Shown: positions 20,749-32,608, counted from the first letter of the stretch. The stretch is DNA of 64,000 nucleotides from Kondoa malvinella (GCA_039545315.1 BCIM01000008.1:883286-947285); one strand, 5' to 3'. Notes: generated by a model not told the origin, from the letters alone. Numbers and translations are program-made.

Positions 20749-23065
20749 ATGCAAGGCCCGAGACTCGCGAGCCATTCGTCGCAGAACCGAATCGGTTACA
20801 ACACATTCGTTGCTCGCAGAGATCAATTTGCGAACGAAGAGGATAATGGAGACCGAGACTTGGTCAAGACAGCCAGTAGCTCTAGTGTACCATCGACGCA
20901 AGACTTGAACACTTCGCAATTGCCTCGAGTGCCAAATCCAGAAAATGATGATCCGCCTGATCGACACACGAAGCTCAAGCGGAAATGGAACTGCCTTGTG
21001 CTGGTCTGCAAGAGGCACATGGCTTTCTTGGGACCTGGGCTAGTCGCTGCTGTTGTGCGTGCTGTTGACCGACGGCTTTGGGTATGAGCTGATCATGATG
21101 TTATTGTGCAGGCTTACATCGGTATGCTGCTACCTTGTGAGCAGTGCATTGATACTGACATGCTCGGACATATAGATCCAGGCAATTGGTACGTCTGCAG
21201 AGCCCACACAAGCCAAATCACTCATCACCCGCTTGCAGGTCGACAGATCTGAAAGCAGGAGCAGACTTTGGCTACTCGCATCTCTTCATCATCCTCATGT
21301 CCGGTCTTTTCGCCATCTGCTTACAAACGCTAGCTACTCGATTAGGTGTCGTTTCTGGTCTTGACCTGCCGCAGCATTGTCGAAGAGCGCTCCATTCGAG
21401 ACCGAGGCATACGCTGTTGTGGAGATGGGGTGTGCTTTATCCTCTGTATGTCATGTGTGAGAGTAAGTCATCCTGTTGGACAGGGGCGGAAAGTGCTAAA
21501 GGCTCTGTTAAGTTGGTATCATCTTGACGGATCTGTGCGAGCTGTTGGGCAGTGCGATAGCAATTAACCTGTAGGTCCCTCGGCTTTCAGCTCACGTCTG
21601 CTTATTTGCCTGCTAGACTGATACCGGAAGTGCCTCTATATGCTGGCGTGCTTGTAAGTGCAATCGCGACAACATATTTGACTCGTCTGATCAAGCTGCC
21701 AGCTTACTTCTCTCGATGTACTTATCATCCTTGCGCTCTTTTCAAACTACCCTTCGCCCAATTCTACCCGTAGCATGCGCATCTTCGAATTCTCGATAGG
21801 TGCTCTTGTAGCTGTAGTTCTTGGCTGTTAGTCCCTTTGCTAGCTTTTAGGTCTGGTATGTTGACACGGTGATTGGCAGGCTTCATCGTCCTGCTCGTGA
21901 AGGTCAAGCCAGACTGGAGCGGCGTATTCCGAAACTACCTACCCAACTCCGGTTTCGTCAGACCTGGCGGACTGTACATCGCGATCGGTATCATTGGAGC
22001 AACAGTCATGCCTCATGCACTTCTTCTCGGATCAAGAATAGCGACAGTCGAGCGGTACCCCGAAAAGAATCACCATGAAATCGCTAATGGTGAAAGTGTC
22101 AAGCCAGATCAAGCATCTCTGCATCATGTGTCGTATTCTTTGCAGAAATCGAAGTCTGCGCAGCATCTGGTTAACGATGAACAGCCGAGTATACCAAAAA
22201 CCAAACGACCTGAACCGACTGTTTCTTTCATTCGCGCTCATGTCCGCCATGCTGGTGTAGACATCGCTTTGTCTCTGATCTCATTCGCTCTCGTCATCAA
22301 GTGAGTTCATATCTTCGGGCTCAGAAGCAAAGCTGAGACTCCTGCAGCTCGGCCATCTTGATTGTCTCGGCAGCGGCTTTCCACGACAACCCAGACCCAG
22401 ATCTAGACACTGGTGATCTTTTCGACGCTCATGAACTCATCAAAAGACGCCTCGGTCCGCCCTTTGCGTTTTTGTTCGCTCTAGCTTTGCTTTTATCAGG
22501 TCAACTCGCTTCCATCACAGCTACCTTGGCGGGACAAGTCGTTTCTGAAGGCTTTCTCAATTGGACCATTGCGCCTTGGAAGAGAAGGGTGATTACCAGA
22601 TTGATCAGCATCATACCTTCTATCGCTGTTGCTGTCTCGGCTGGTCGGAGTGGTATAGATACTCTGCTGGTGGCATCGCAAGTCGGTCTTTCAGTTATTT
22701 TGCCCTTCGTTATCGCTCCGTGAGTTTCTCAACAAGCGCAGGGAAGTAGTGTTGACATATGGGGCAGCTTGATGATCTTTACTTCAACCACTTCCATCAT
22801 GTCAATCCGCGACTACCGAATACCAACGACCGTACCAGACACAGAAGAAGTTTCCGAAGCGCCTCAAGCTACCAACAAAGAGAAGTTCGTCGGCTACCTG
22901 CAGTGCATCAACCCTTTCCATACACGGCGACATCCAAGTAACGAATATGCTACTTTCGTCAATCAGCCTATCGTCGTCATCATCGGCTCGTTCATCTTCA
23001 TTTTAGTCGTGGCAGCGAACATCTACGCATTTGTGCAGTTGGGCATGGGTGAATCAGGACCTTAG
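20749..23065 (+). CDS. NRAMP-family divalent metal transporter
   Basis: Ten exons: 20749-21054, 21112-21121 (10 nt), 21176-21188 (13 nt), 21239-21462, 21513-21570, 21617-21653, 21703-21826, 21880-22300, 22348-22719, 22768-23065. After a hydrophilic N-terminus the protein has the NRAMP pattern of membrane helices: FLGPGLVAAVAYIDPGNW (helix 1 with the DPGN metal-binding motif), GADFGYSHLFIILMSG, LYIAIGIIGATVMPHALLLG (the consensus transport motif, with the MPH variant of helix 6), and LIKRRLGPPFAFLFALALL. A charged loop between helices 7 and 8 is long, as in fungal Smf proteins. It should import Mn2+/Fe2+ with protons at the plasma membrane or an internal membrane. The DPGN motif is assembled from two micro-exons. 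Starting at ATG 20749 fits the family length. Confidence 0.95.
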
Positions 23066-23107
23066 CATTGTATTCCACTGGTCGCCTTCGAATGTAAAAT
23101 AATTGCA

Positions 23108-24914
23108 TCATAGTTTGATCGGCCGTTTTGGAAGCATGTTGCTCAAAGCACATATGGCTGCTAGATATGCTGTCAGAATGACCATCGCAGCAGTGTTGGA
23201 TGCTGTGATTGTTGTAAACGTCACGTTCACCAATCCGGTCAGTAGATTGGCCTGGTCCAGTAGATTAGCGTCAAGGAGATGTTTTCGGTTGAGCCTCTCA
23301 CGATCAGAAAGATAGCCAAGCTGTGCCGATTGATAGCTTCAAAAGTTATAGGCACATCGATCGAGAGACTGTGATTGGCGAACAGTTGTTGTACCAAATT
23401 ATAGCCAAGCAGGAAGAACGTATTGAAGCCAGCAACCCATAGCATGTAGGGAAGATTGGCCTGTGATCCGATTCAGCGGTGTGTTGGCCAGCCATAGGAC
23501 AACTCACCATCTGCCTTGACACCTTTAGATCCAGAATGTACTTGTTTGTTAAAGCCGCATAGCCAATCCACCAAGCGCACGTCATGCTCATCAATAGCGT
23601 GACCATCTTTCCCGTCTTCGGTGGCCCACTCTCCACCTTCCTCCGCTTTTCTGCACTTCTATAGGCGTAGTATGGATCCGGCGGTAAGACCACCAAGCCT
23701 GTATCGGTGCCAACGAGGTAGATCGCCAGATAACCTACAATCTACATCAGTCGAGAGAATAGTCGGCTGGGTAGAGCATACCTAGCAAACTGGTAATGCC
23801 TTCTTTATTTGCCGAAATGAGGTTGATGCGAGGTGCATCAAGGACCCATTCTTCCAGAAAATTGGACAGGCAGATTTGATGCACTATCGATTCGTGAGCT
23901 ATATTACGAGACGGACTTACCAAGCTTACCGGCCGAGATGATCAAAGCCATTGTTGTAAAGGTAATGTACTTTTTCATGTCTTGCAAAAGCGTCCCGCAC
24001 AAAGGTAGAACAGCGAGCGTGAAGAAGAAATTCCAATGTACACCATATTCAGTGATGTGTTCCTATATTGTTTTTGAATATGCAGTGCAAGGTGCGGCTT
24101 CGAAATTGCGTACAGGATAATCAACGCCCTTGACCATAATCACTCGACCGATACCTAGCGCCAATATCCCCAAGCAGCTACGAAGAGATTTGACCAATCT
24201 GAAGCGGAGAGGGGGCTGCCATTCACTTCGGAGAATGGGTAGTGCTTGGACGAGACCCAAAGTGAAGACGAAAGAGCCGACACCGAGATCCATCTGACAG
24301 GGCATCAGTCAAGCTACAGATGTCTTGATCATCACATACAATGCTTGTACCCCAAGTCTCGCATTTGCCAAAAGAACGAGGAAAGGCAGGGAAGTCGACG
24401 GCGAGAATACAGATGACAGTCATGAGCATCATGTGAGCCCTGTACACCGTCACGAAAGGTTGGTAGAAGGGCTTCTTGCTGCCTGCTGGAGACTGTAGCT
24501 GAGACACTTCAGACACGACTCTTCGATGCGTCGCTTTCGTTCCAACTGTCTGGGGCTTTGGAGTGGCTTGCTTGCTTTGGAAATTGGTATGGTACAGGAG
24601 CATTACGACGCCAGCGATCAAGACGTTGAAGAGCAGTGCATGGTCTGCCAGGACAGTCAAGACCAGAAGAAGCGGTAAACAGAGGATCAGAAAGTCTGCG
24701 AATAGAAGCTGCGGTCCTTTCAAGCGATAGCTGGCTTGTATAGCAGTCCATAGGGCGTATGTCGTCTTCACAAAGCAGTCAAGATCGTTCTTAAACAAAT
24801 CTTGAAACACACCAGAGCAGTCACGCAGATGACATTGATCCGGAAGAGCGAGTCGCCTTTGTTGTTGCTCACGAAAGCGATTTTGGCCCGTTTGAGGTCA
24901 TCTGGAGTGTTCAT
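23108..24914 (-). CDS. GWT1: GPI-anchored wall transfer protein 1 (inositol acyltransferase)
   Basis: Eight minus-strand exons: 24914-24813, 24765-24340, 24293-24114, 24062-23921, 23883-23782, 23734-23508, 23460-23302, 23251-23108. The multi-pass membrane protein matches Gwt1/PIG-W: early [15 protein letters not shown] (NxxGxS pattern), [78 protein letters not shown], and near the end [17 protein letters not shown] and [22 protein letters not shown]. Gwt1 acylates the inositol of GlcN-PI in the ER during GPI-anchor synthesis. The conserved loop residues (Asp in [14 protein letters not shown]) are present, so it looks functional. A decayed copy of its first two exons lies at about 27340-27610. 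Confidence 0.95.
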
Positions 24915-25342
24915 ACAGGCAATGCATGCATGCAAGCGAGAAGCAGGTTGGCTGTCGCTTGGAGAGCAGCAGCCAGCATAGTACGCTCGCCTGCTGCCTT
25001 GGGACCTCTGCAGTAGCTCAAATACTCCAGTCGTACCTCGCAGCAACACCTTCACACGCCTGTCCTACGGCTTGACTACTGCTTGACTGCTTTCTTGACT
25101 TCGATTTCTCTAGAGCTCTGCCCGTGTGTTTCAAAGTGTCATCTCCAAAATGCTCGGACACTGTACCCTGTCTACCATGCTTCTTGTACTGGGTCAATGT
25201 GTACAAGATTCTGCGTATACGAAAGCCCGGGAAATTCTATTGTGCTGAAGCTGCTATATACACAAACCCATTTTTACTTTACAAGGTGGAAACGAGAGTC
25301 TTTTGATATCTTTTGAAAGAGCGACAAGCTTGCCAACATAGC
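24915..25342. other. Intergenic region upstream of GWT1
   Basis: No gene is visible. It carries the GWT1 promoter and, at its far side, the 3' end of the CPL1-like gene. Parts of the region next to GWT1 (to about 25080) have a decayed counterpart near 27550-27610. Confidence 0.5.
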
Positions 25343-26181
25343 TCACTTCATCTCTACGCATTGTCCGTTCAAACAACCTTCACCAGTACCATAGCTACAA
25401 GAAAGTATCAGCAGAGGACACATAAGCACAAAGAAATGCATAGTAGCTCACCAGACATTGCCGCAAGTACCACAAGCCTCGATAGAGGAAGAGAGATCGA
25501 GGCAGACGTAGTCGTGGGCGACCACAGCAGCGTTCGACAGTGTGCTTGATCCTGAGCTGGAGCAAGCGGTTTCGTTAGGCGAAGGGCAAAGGCTGCGACG
25601 TTGGGCCTTGTTGCGTTCGGAAGACATGTTGCGGCGTCTCCTGCCGAGCTGGGAGGGGTTGGGAGGAGGGGGTAAGACGCATTCACCGGAACCGTTCAAA
25701 ACGTAGCCAGGAAGACAAGCGCCAAGACCACAGCCGGTGATGGAGTTGCAAGTCGGCTGTCGACCATTGATAGAAGCACAAACTTCGACAGCAGCTAGTG
25801 AAGCGACAGTCTATAAAGTACAGCGGGTCAGCTAAAGAAAAGGGAAATGTGCAAAAAATGGCGCACGGCATCGGCTAGTGCGTCGACTGTGATCGCATCC
25901 ACGATTTCGGTGACTGTAGAGTCGACGTTGACTTGCACTTCAATGCACTCGTTCACTCTGAGAAGAGAAAGAAGATTGAGGCCGACAAACGCGACTGCTG
26001 TCACTTGACTGGTGTGACAGAACGATCAGCAACGATATGAAGAAAGGACCACAGAAGCTTACGTAGAGTCGCCTTGTCTCTTGGCAAGATCAGAAAGTGT
26101 AGTGCTGGTCGCTGGAGCAGCTGAGGCCACAGAGACCAAAGAGAGGACGGAGAGCGCAGAGAGGAGAGCGTTGGCGAGCAT
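25343..26181 (-). CDS. CPL1-like secreted cysteine-rich protein
   Basis: Minus-strand exons: 26181-26063, 25957-25867, 25810-25452, 25394-25343. It starts with a signal peptide (MLANALLSALSVLSLVSVASA) and a KR site soon after. A Cys pair region with NGRQPTCNSITGCGLGACLPG is followed by a basic stretch (LGRRRRNMSSERNKAQRR) and a C-terminal CPL1-like domain: LCPSPNETACSSSGSS, YVCLDLSSSIEACGTCGNV and GCLNGQCVEMK. The CPL1 domain is a basidiomycete secreted domain named after a Cryptococcus capsule-related protein. Function here is unknown. For exon 2 an alternative acceptor about 35 nt further upstream also keeps the frame, so the mature N-terminus is uncertain. Confidence 0.82.
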
Positions 26182-26507
26182 GGTTGAACGAAAGTGTAGT
26201 GAGAACAAGGAGTGAATATGTGTTGAGAAGAAAGAGAAGATTTGGAAATGTCAAGATATAAGAGCTGCTCTCGAAAAGGCATCTAATGTACCTTAATCGA
26301 GGACTTTCTGGTGACAAGACGACTGTCGACCGACCGATAAGACTAACAGGATGCTGAGAGACAAAAAGGAACAGAGCCAATTTCCACGGGGCACAGTAAT
26401 TGCTTGGAACGAAGAGATGAAAAGGATGCACACCCTGGAAAGCCAGTGATCAAGCTGCTGATCGCCTCGAAAAGCGCCAGTAGCGAGAGCGAAGTGAGAC
26501 ATTCGAC

Positions 26508-26533
26508 TTGGACGCGCTTTTTGGACGCGCTTT
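26508..26533. repeat. Tandem 13-bp duplication
   Basis: The unit TTGGACGCGCTTT occurs twice head to tail and is followed by a partial third copy (TTGGA). It lies in non-coding DNA about 330 bp upstream of the CPL1-like start. Confidence 0.85.
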
Positions 26534-27199
26534 TTGGATCACATAAGCGATATTACGAATTTGCCGCCCCTGGCTCCACCCCCAGCCGCTGATCTGCGCT
26601 CCTTAAGGTTTAAGTTGCGCCCACGAGGTACACTTACTGAGCGTCCAATTAGTGCAATGCCGAGTGATAAAGTATTAAGGCCCGGAAGCCAGGGACCCTA
26701 AAGCTCGAGACGCTCCAGATGGTGCGCATGCAAGCAAGATATCAGAGACAAAGGAGAGCAGAAAAGGAAAGCAGATCGAAACTTTGACGCTAGAACAGGA
26801 GGCCAGGTACATGAAGGAGTGAGATTCCTTGTGGTTTGTCGAGCTGCACACCCAATTTGGCTCAGCTCGTAGAACGCTAAGCGCGGCTTGGCGAACTCAA
26901 TACCGGTGACCTCTTTAACAATCAAATCTTCTGGTGCCATACCAAATTGAGGTCCACAGGTGATTCTGGCGGTACGACTAAAGATGACCCAATCGAGCTG
27001 CAACTTCACTCTCGGTCTCTTGTTTCGACGCCTGTGATCTGTTCAACACTGTATTGCCAGACCAAGCAAGAAATCGAGCATACCCTTCAACCACAGGAGT
27101 TGAACTTGGAGGCACTTGCAGCTACAGCGAAATTTAACAAGCAGCCAATAAACAGGAAGCTCTTCAGATCATTGGCAGTCACAGACGTTCAGTCGGCCA

Positions 27200-27225
27200 G
27201 CTGGACGTTCCGGCTGGACGTTCCG
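27200..27225. repeat. Tandem 13-bp duplication
   Basis: The unit GCTGGACGTTCCG occurs twice head to tail. It shares the core GGACG with the repeat at 26508 but is otherwise different. Confidence 0.8.
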
Positions 27226-27339
27226 ACAAGCTGTCCGTTAAGAAACCCAAAAGCCAGTTCCGAGCGCAGTAGCGACGCATCCTCCTGCCTGCGCTTTTTC
27301 GTCTTCCTGGTCTGGCTCTGAAATCGCTGATGGTATCAA

Positions 27340-27610
27340 ATAGCAGCGCATGGTCTTGCTAGGACAGGTTCAGACGGGTAAAGGGCTAAAAGCGGTAAAA
27401 CAGAAGCTGCGGTCCTTACAGGCGATATTCGGCTTGTGTAGCAGTCCATAGGGCATGCGTCGTCTTCACAAAACAGTCATGTTCCTTTGAGGCAATGGCA
27501 AGCAAGCATTAGGGCACGTCGAGTCGACTTTGGTTGAAGTCTAAGAGCAGCCAACATACCTCGCAGCCCCATCTTGCAGCAGCAAGTTCCACGCCTGCTT
27601 TGCATCTCTT
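27340..27610 (-). pseudogene. Decayed partial copy of GWT1 5' region
   Basis: Forward-strand text at 27403-27484 closely repeats GWT1 text at 24704-24785 (shared runs AGAAGCTGCGGTCCTT, TAGCAGTCCATAGGGC, CGTCTTCACAAA), with substitutions and small indels. Weaker similarity continues both ways: GCATGGTCT and AAAGCGGTAAA on one side, GTCGAGTCG, CAGCCA and CTCGCAGC on the other, matching GWT1 upstream sequence to about 25080. Orientation is the same as in GWT1. The piece covers exon 1, intron 1 and the start of exon 2; frames are broken and the rest of the gene is missing. It ends just before the 3' end of the lactonase-like gene. Confidence 0.82.
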
Positions 27611-27686
27611 GTAGGGAGACCAGCGAAGACAGATTCTATTGAGACGAAATACAAAGACCAGCCAGCGATACAAACAAGAGTTCCGC

Positions 27687-29517
27687 TTAAACGAGCATAG
27701 CTGCCGCAGCCACACCCAAGGCTAGAGAGCCGACTCGCAGGGCTGAGGCACTGCTCATGCCATCATCAACCACATCATAGCCATCTTCTGCTGGTTCTTC
27801 GTCCTGCTCTGCATCTTGCACCTTCTTGCCTACAACAGCACCGGTCTCCTCTGCGGCAGCCTGCACACCACTTCCTGATCCTGAGCCTTCCACTTCCAGA
27901 GTGTCCGTCTCTTCAGCATCATCAGCAGGGTCGGCTGCTTGGAGAGTCTTCAACTCTACATCCTCTTCGGTCTCCTTGCCCGGTCCACTAGCGGCTGCAT
28001 CACCTTTGGGCGTGTCTTCGAGGGCAGCAGGTTCTTCTTTCGTATCGTCGTCGGTCTCCTTCACTGGTTTGGGAGCTTCTTGGCATTTGAGAGCAGACAG
28101 AAGAGCCATATCGATAGGAACGACCTTACGAGATTCTTTGAAGACGACAGTCGATGGTGCCATGATACCTTCTGTAATTGGTTCGCCTTTAGGAGTGAGC
28201 GCACCAGTCTCCATGTCAAAGTCGAACATCTGGAGCGAGACACCTTTGCTTTCCGCATCTCCTCCGTTGACCACAGCCAATTGCGAGTCATCAGCGCTGA
28301 GAGCCATCCCACGCGGGAAGATGCCGCCTGATGGAATGTTTTCGCCGACTTGTTTTATTGGTAGGCCTGGCTCGTCCGTGATGGAGAATACAGCAATGGA
28401 ACCCTCAGTGCTGTCTAGACGACGGTTCGACACTAGAAGCCATTTGCTGTTTCGTGTGACCAATACTTCGGCGACGGCATCTGTCTGGTTTATGAGGGCT
28501 TGAGCTGGAGTAGGAATAGTTGGTACTCCTGCGATGAGCGGAGTAGCTTTGAAGCCGTCGTCGGCATAGCAGATAGAGAAGGTATCGACGGTCTGTCACT
28601 AGGATTCAGCGCGTCATATTTATAGAGGAGCAATGAGCATACGTTTGACACTTCATTGCCAACATGAAGCCAGACCCAAGTAGGAGCTTGTAAAGGATTT
28701 TCACCTCCAAGCGAGAATGCAGCATGACGTGGACCAGGAGCGCGTTCGAAAGGCACCTTCAATGGTGGAGATTCAATGTCTGTCCAACAAGAAGATGAGC
28801 TCTGAAGACATCTGTTCAGAAGACGATAGGACATACCATCCAAGAATTCCAACCCGTCCGCACCAATCTTTGCAACATGAATTTGGTTCAAGCCCAAGTC
28901 CGGAATCACGACGAATTGACCACTAGGGTCGACGACGATAGAGTGAGCTTTCGAAGTCTCTGGTGTACCGAAAGGAGTATTGACGGGAGCAGCAGTACCG
29001 ATTGAACCGTCTTCGCCAAGAGCGATTGCAGATACAGAGCCAGCTGTGTACTGTGCAGTCCAGATCTTCATTCCATCTGGTGATAGAGCCGAATGAACCG
29101 GACCTAAGACACAAAAGAATCAGCTGATGATGATCAGGTCGGGGGACGAGAATGTGACTCGCCTGTTCCGCCGACTGGGACAGCTTCACCAAGGGCAGTC
29201 AATGCTCCGGCTTCATCGACAGAGAACGCAGAGACGGCTTGGTAGTATAGTCAGAATGCAACTTCTAGCGATTGACATGTCGACTCACTTGATGCATTCT
29301 CATCAGTTACATAGACCTTGCTTCCATCAGGCGATAGAGTCAGCCATGAGCCGCCAGTACCAGAGCCTTTGCCAACAGTCATATCTGCTAGGTTGATTGG
29401 CACGACGCCTGCATCTGGCGGTCCAGAGATGAGCAGCATTGGAGCGGCCGCGGCTGGTTCAGTTTGCGCCGAGACGCAAGCCAGGGCAAAGGCGAGTAGC
29501 AGCGAGGAGGAGAGCAT
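27687..29517 (-). CDS. Secreted beta-propeller lactonase-like protein with GPI-type tail
   Basis: Five minus-strand exons: 29517-29289, 29237-29163, 29103-28837, 28779-28643, 28592-27687. The protein has a signal peptide (MLSSSLLLAFALACVSA) and then repeated propeller strands with SPDG/SADD turns (WLTLSPDGSKVYVTDENAS, VHSALSPDGMKIWTAQYTAG, GPRHAAFSLGG, PRGMALSADDSQLAVVNGG), as in the 6-phosphogluconolactonase-like lactonase family. After the propeller comes a long acidic, Glu/Asp/Ala-rich region and a C-terminal hydrophobic segment (SLALGVAAAAMLV) preceded by small residues, the pattern of a GPI-anchor signal. Enzymatic activity is unproven; the substrate cannot be read from sequence. Intron 29162-29104 begins GCGAGT (GC-AG). 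Confidence 0.86.
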
Positions 29518-29924
29518 GACTGTCGTTGGTAAGAGAAGAGAAGCGTGAGAAGCTCGTTCTCGACGTCGTCAAGAAGCGCCTACAACAAAGGGAAACGGTC
29601 GCTATTCAGACGGATGTAGGACGAATTGAACAGAAGACGAGATCTCTGGATGCTGGGAATTCGATACAGAGGAGTACAGACCAGCTGTAGATTGAGAGAG
29701 AAAGAGAGAGAGGAAAAGAGACGAAATGGCCGTGCGTTGATAGCGTGAAACTTGGTGAGAAGGGCTCGGAATGGAGGCCAAAAGCATTGGGTCTGACTTG
29801 CAGAGCATGAACCATACTCTTGTGCTTGCAGCTAAGCTATAATCAGGTGCTCGCTGCGCAAAGAGAGATGCCGAAAAGATTTTCAATATTTTTGCATGAT
29901 TCCTCTCGCTAACCGCTATCCGCC
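29518..29924. promoter_or_regulatory. Divergent promoter (lactonase-like / SDA1)
   Basis: 407 bp between two divergent start codons. A pyrimidine/purine-biased tract (minus strand CTCTCTTTCTCTCTC at 29695-29715) lies in the middle. No gene is seen. Confidence 0.5.
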
Positions 29925-32608
29925 ATGTCGATGAATAACCTGGGCTCGACGAGCACCCCTAGAGGCGCCCAGCTTATCGCCAATCTGCCCAACTTGCAAA
30001 ATCTCATCAAACGAGACCCAGCAGCCTATGTCGAAGAATTTCAAATTCAGTGGAATCACTATGAAAGCGTCAGGCAGATCTTTGAGCTCGGCTTGGCCTC
30101 TGAGGGAGGTGTCGGCAAGATGAAAGAAGTCGAAAGCAATTGGAGAGACCTCGTTGGCTTTATCGCTCAAGTTGCGCCTTGCTATCCCAAGAGGGCAGCT
30201 CAGTTCCCTAGTCATCTATCGAACCTACTCTTGACCTCGCATACTGCTTTGGCACCCGATACTCGCAAGACATTGGTGCAAAGTCTGGTCTTGCTCAGAA
30301 ACCGATCTATGATGTCTGATATAGAGTAGGTCGCTATACGTATGCACCGATCCGTAGTCTTACACGCGCTTGCTAGACTATTGAAGATCCTTTTCCCTCT
30401 ACTTGGCATGACCCCTTCGCCTAATTTGCGGTCTTTCATCTTGAAAACTATTCTCTCCGACATCAAAACGGCCAACAAGAAGGGCAGCAACCACAAGCTA
30501 AACAGACTTGTTCAAGGCTTACTATTCGATATGGTCCAACGAGGCATAGATGACTCTTCATATGTCGAAGGAACGGGCACGACAAACAACAAGAAGAAGG
30601 GTACCGGATCTGTGACATCGACAGTCAGCGGCAGGGAAGCTATGTTGGCAGTCAAGCTGTCTTGCGAGCTCTGGAAGAAGAACATCTGGGCCGATGCAAA
30701 GACAGTACAGATTGTTGCTCTGGCTTGCTTTCACCCAAACACAAAGGTTCAGAATGCTGCTATTCATTTCTTCCTGGCTACGGAAGGAGACGATCAAGCC
30801 GAAGAGTCAGATGAAGAGACTGAAGCTGCCATTCCAGACATTAAGAAAGTCCTTCATCAAAATCGCATCAACAAGACTCGTCGTTCCACAGTCAAGAGCA
30901 CCAAAAAGACTGTCAAAGAGTCACACAAGAAGAGAAAGCGCAACGAAGCAGCAGCAGCAGGTCGTGTCAACTTTTCTGCCGTTCATCTGCTCAACGACCC
31001 GCAAACCTTTGTCGAACGCTTGTACGACTCTCTGCAAAAGCACGACAAACATTTCACACTCGATCACAAAGTCCTCATCATGCAACTCTTTGGTCGAGTA
31101 ACCGGTCTAAACAAGCTCTGCGTTCTCGGTTTCTACTCATACTCTACCAAATACCTAACGCACCATCAACTTCAAGTCACTTCCATCCTCGTCGCGCTCG
31201 CTTCTTCCGTTCACGATCTTACACCACCGGATGTCCTCACTCCCGTCATTCGAAAACTAGCACACGAATTCGTTCATCCAGGAGTAGCGAGCGAAGTCAT
31301 TTCTGCCGGTCTGAACTCGATTCGGGAGATATGCCGTCGACAACCTTTGTGCATGGAGAAAGACCTGTTGGAGGATTTGGTTGAGTATAAGAAGTCGAGA
31401 GATAAGGGCGTGATGATTGCTAGTAGAGCTCTTTTGGCCTTGTATCGGGATGTGAACCCTGATTTGTTGAGAAGGAGGGAGAGGGGCAAAGCTGCGAGTA
31501 TGGCGAAAGGAAAGGAACCGGCTGCTTTTGGTCATTCTTCTTTACCTAGTGGTATTGAAGGCTTGGAGGTTTGTTCTTTACGCCTTTTTGGTTGATGTGA
31601 GCTGATGTGCTGCGAGTAGCTGTTGCAACAATATAGAGCAGAGAAAGTCGCTGCTGGTGAAGCCATACCTGAAGAAGGGGATGAAGCGGCTTGGACTGGT
31701 TGGGAGCATGAATCAGATGATGAGTCTGGTTTCGATAGCGATGGCAATGGCTGGACCAATGTCGGAGATGGGGACAGCGATATTCAGCTCTCTGATAGCG
31801 ACGAAGAGGGTAGCAAGCGTAAGAAGGCAAGGAAAGCTTCCACCAAGGTGGTAGAAGAGGCAGAAATTAGCGATGAAGATGGACCGATCAAGTTCACCTT
31901 GAAGGATGCTTCTGATGATGAGGAAGATGGAGATAGCGAGAGCGATGGAGATATGGCAGAGGGAGATGGCGAGCTCGCGCCTGAAGAGCCTGCCATGACT
32001 ATTGAGGAAATGATGGCTTCTCAAGTAAGCTTACCTTGTCGATCCCTCTTTTCGTGCTTATAAGATCTGCAGATTCTCACTCCAGCCGATTTCGCCAAAC
32101 TGAACGAGCTCCGTCTGGAAGCAGCAGAGAAGGAAGCCGAGAATGGTGGCGGATCAGCCGCTCGCAGAAAGCTTCAAGCACTTCAAGCAGCCAAGAAAGC
32201 CAGTGAAGCTTCCGAGTTCCTGACCGAGACCGAAATCATTGGATTCCGCAAGCATCAAAAGGACGACTACGAGACTCGTATGGCTTCGATTCAATCTGGT
32301 CGAGAGGGTCGTGGCAAGTTTGGCTCGAAGAAGGGTCAAATGAAGGTTGACAACCCAAGTTCTTCTACCAATGTTGAAAAGAGCAAGAAGAAGAACTTTA
32401 TGATGATTGCTCATTCCAACAGAGTGAGTTTCCCTACGCTCGGTGTGCGAATGACTTCTGATTTCGGTGATTAGGTCAAGTCGAAGAAGCATGCTTCGCT
32501 AAGAGACACGCAAAAGAAGCTCAGGTTTGTCCTTATCATCGCGTACCTTGCAAAGTCTGATAGTGCTATAGGTCGCATGTCAAGAAGCAGAAGAACAGGA
32601 TGAAGTAG
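29925..32608 (+). CDS. SDA1: SDA1, 60S ribosome biogenesis and export factor
   Basis: Six exons: 29925-30325, 30377-31568, 31620-32024, 32073-32423, 32475-32524, 32572-32608. The N-terminal part (NLPNLQNLIKRDPAAYVEEF, FIAQVAPCYPKRAAQFPSHL, LRNRSMMSDIELLKILFPLL) and the middle helical repeat region (NDPQTFVERLYDSLQKHDKHF, VTGLNKLCVLGFYSY, YLTHHQLQVTSILVALA, LTPPDVLTPVIRKLAHEFVHPG) match Sda1/NUC130. An acidic Asp/Glu/Ser block follows, then a basic C-terminus (SLRDTQKKLRSHVKKQKNRMK) typical of the family. Sda1 acts in the nucleus on pre-60S particles and in G1 progression. ATG 29925 follows an AC-rich leader; a second ATG two codons on is an alternative start. Confidence 0.95.

Larger units (their letters stand above)
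26182..27339. other. Gene-poor intergenic stretch with short tandem repeats
   Basis: About 1.16 kb without a supported gene between the CPL1-like gene and the GWT1 fragment. Small frames on both strands have no motifs or splice logic. Two unrelated 13-bp units are each tandemly doubled here (26508-26533 and 27200-27225), which fits non-coding, drifting DNA. Confidence 0.5.

Noticed and set aside
27826..28503. 225-codon plus-strand frame
   Set aside because: Antisense shadow of the lactonase-like gene's last exon; composition mirrors the acidic stalk.
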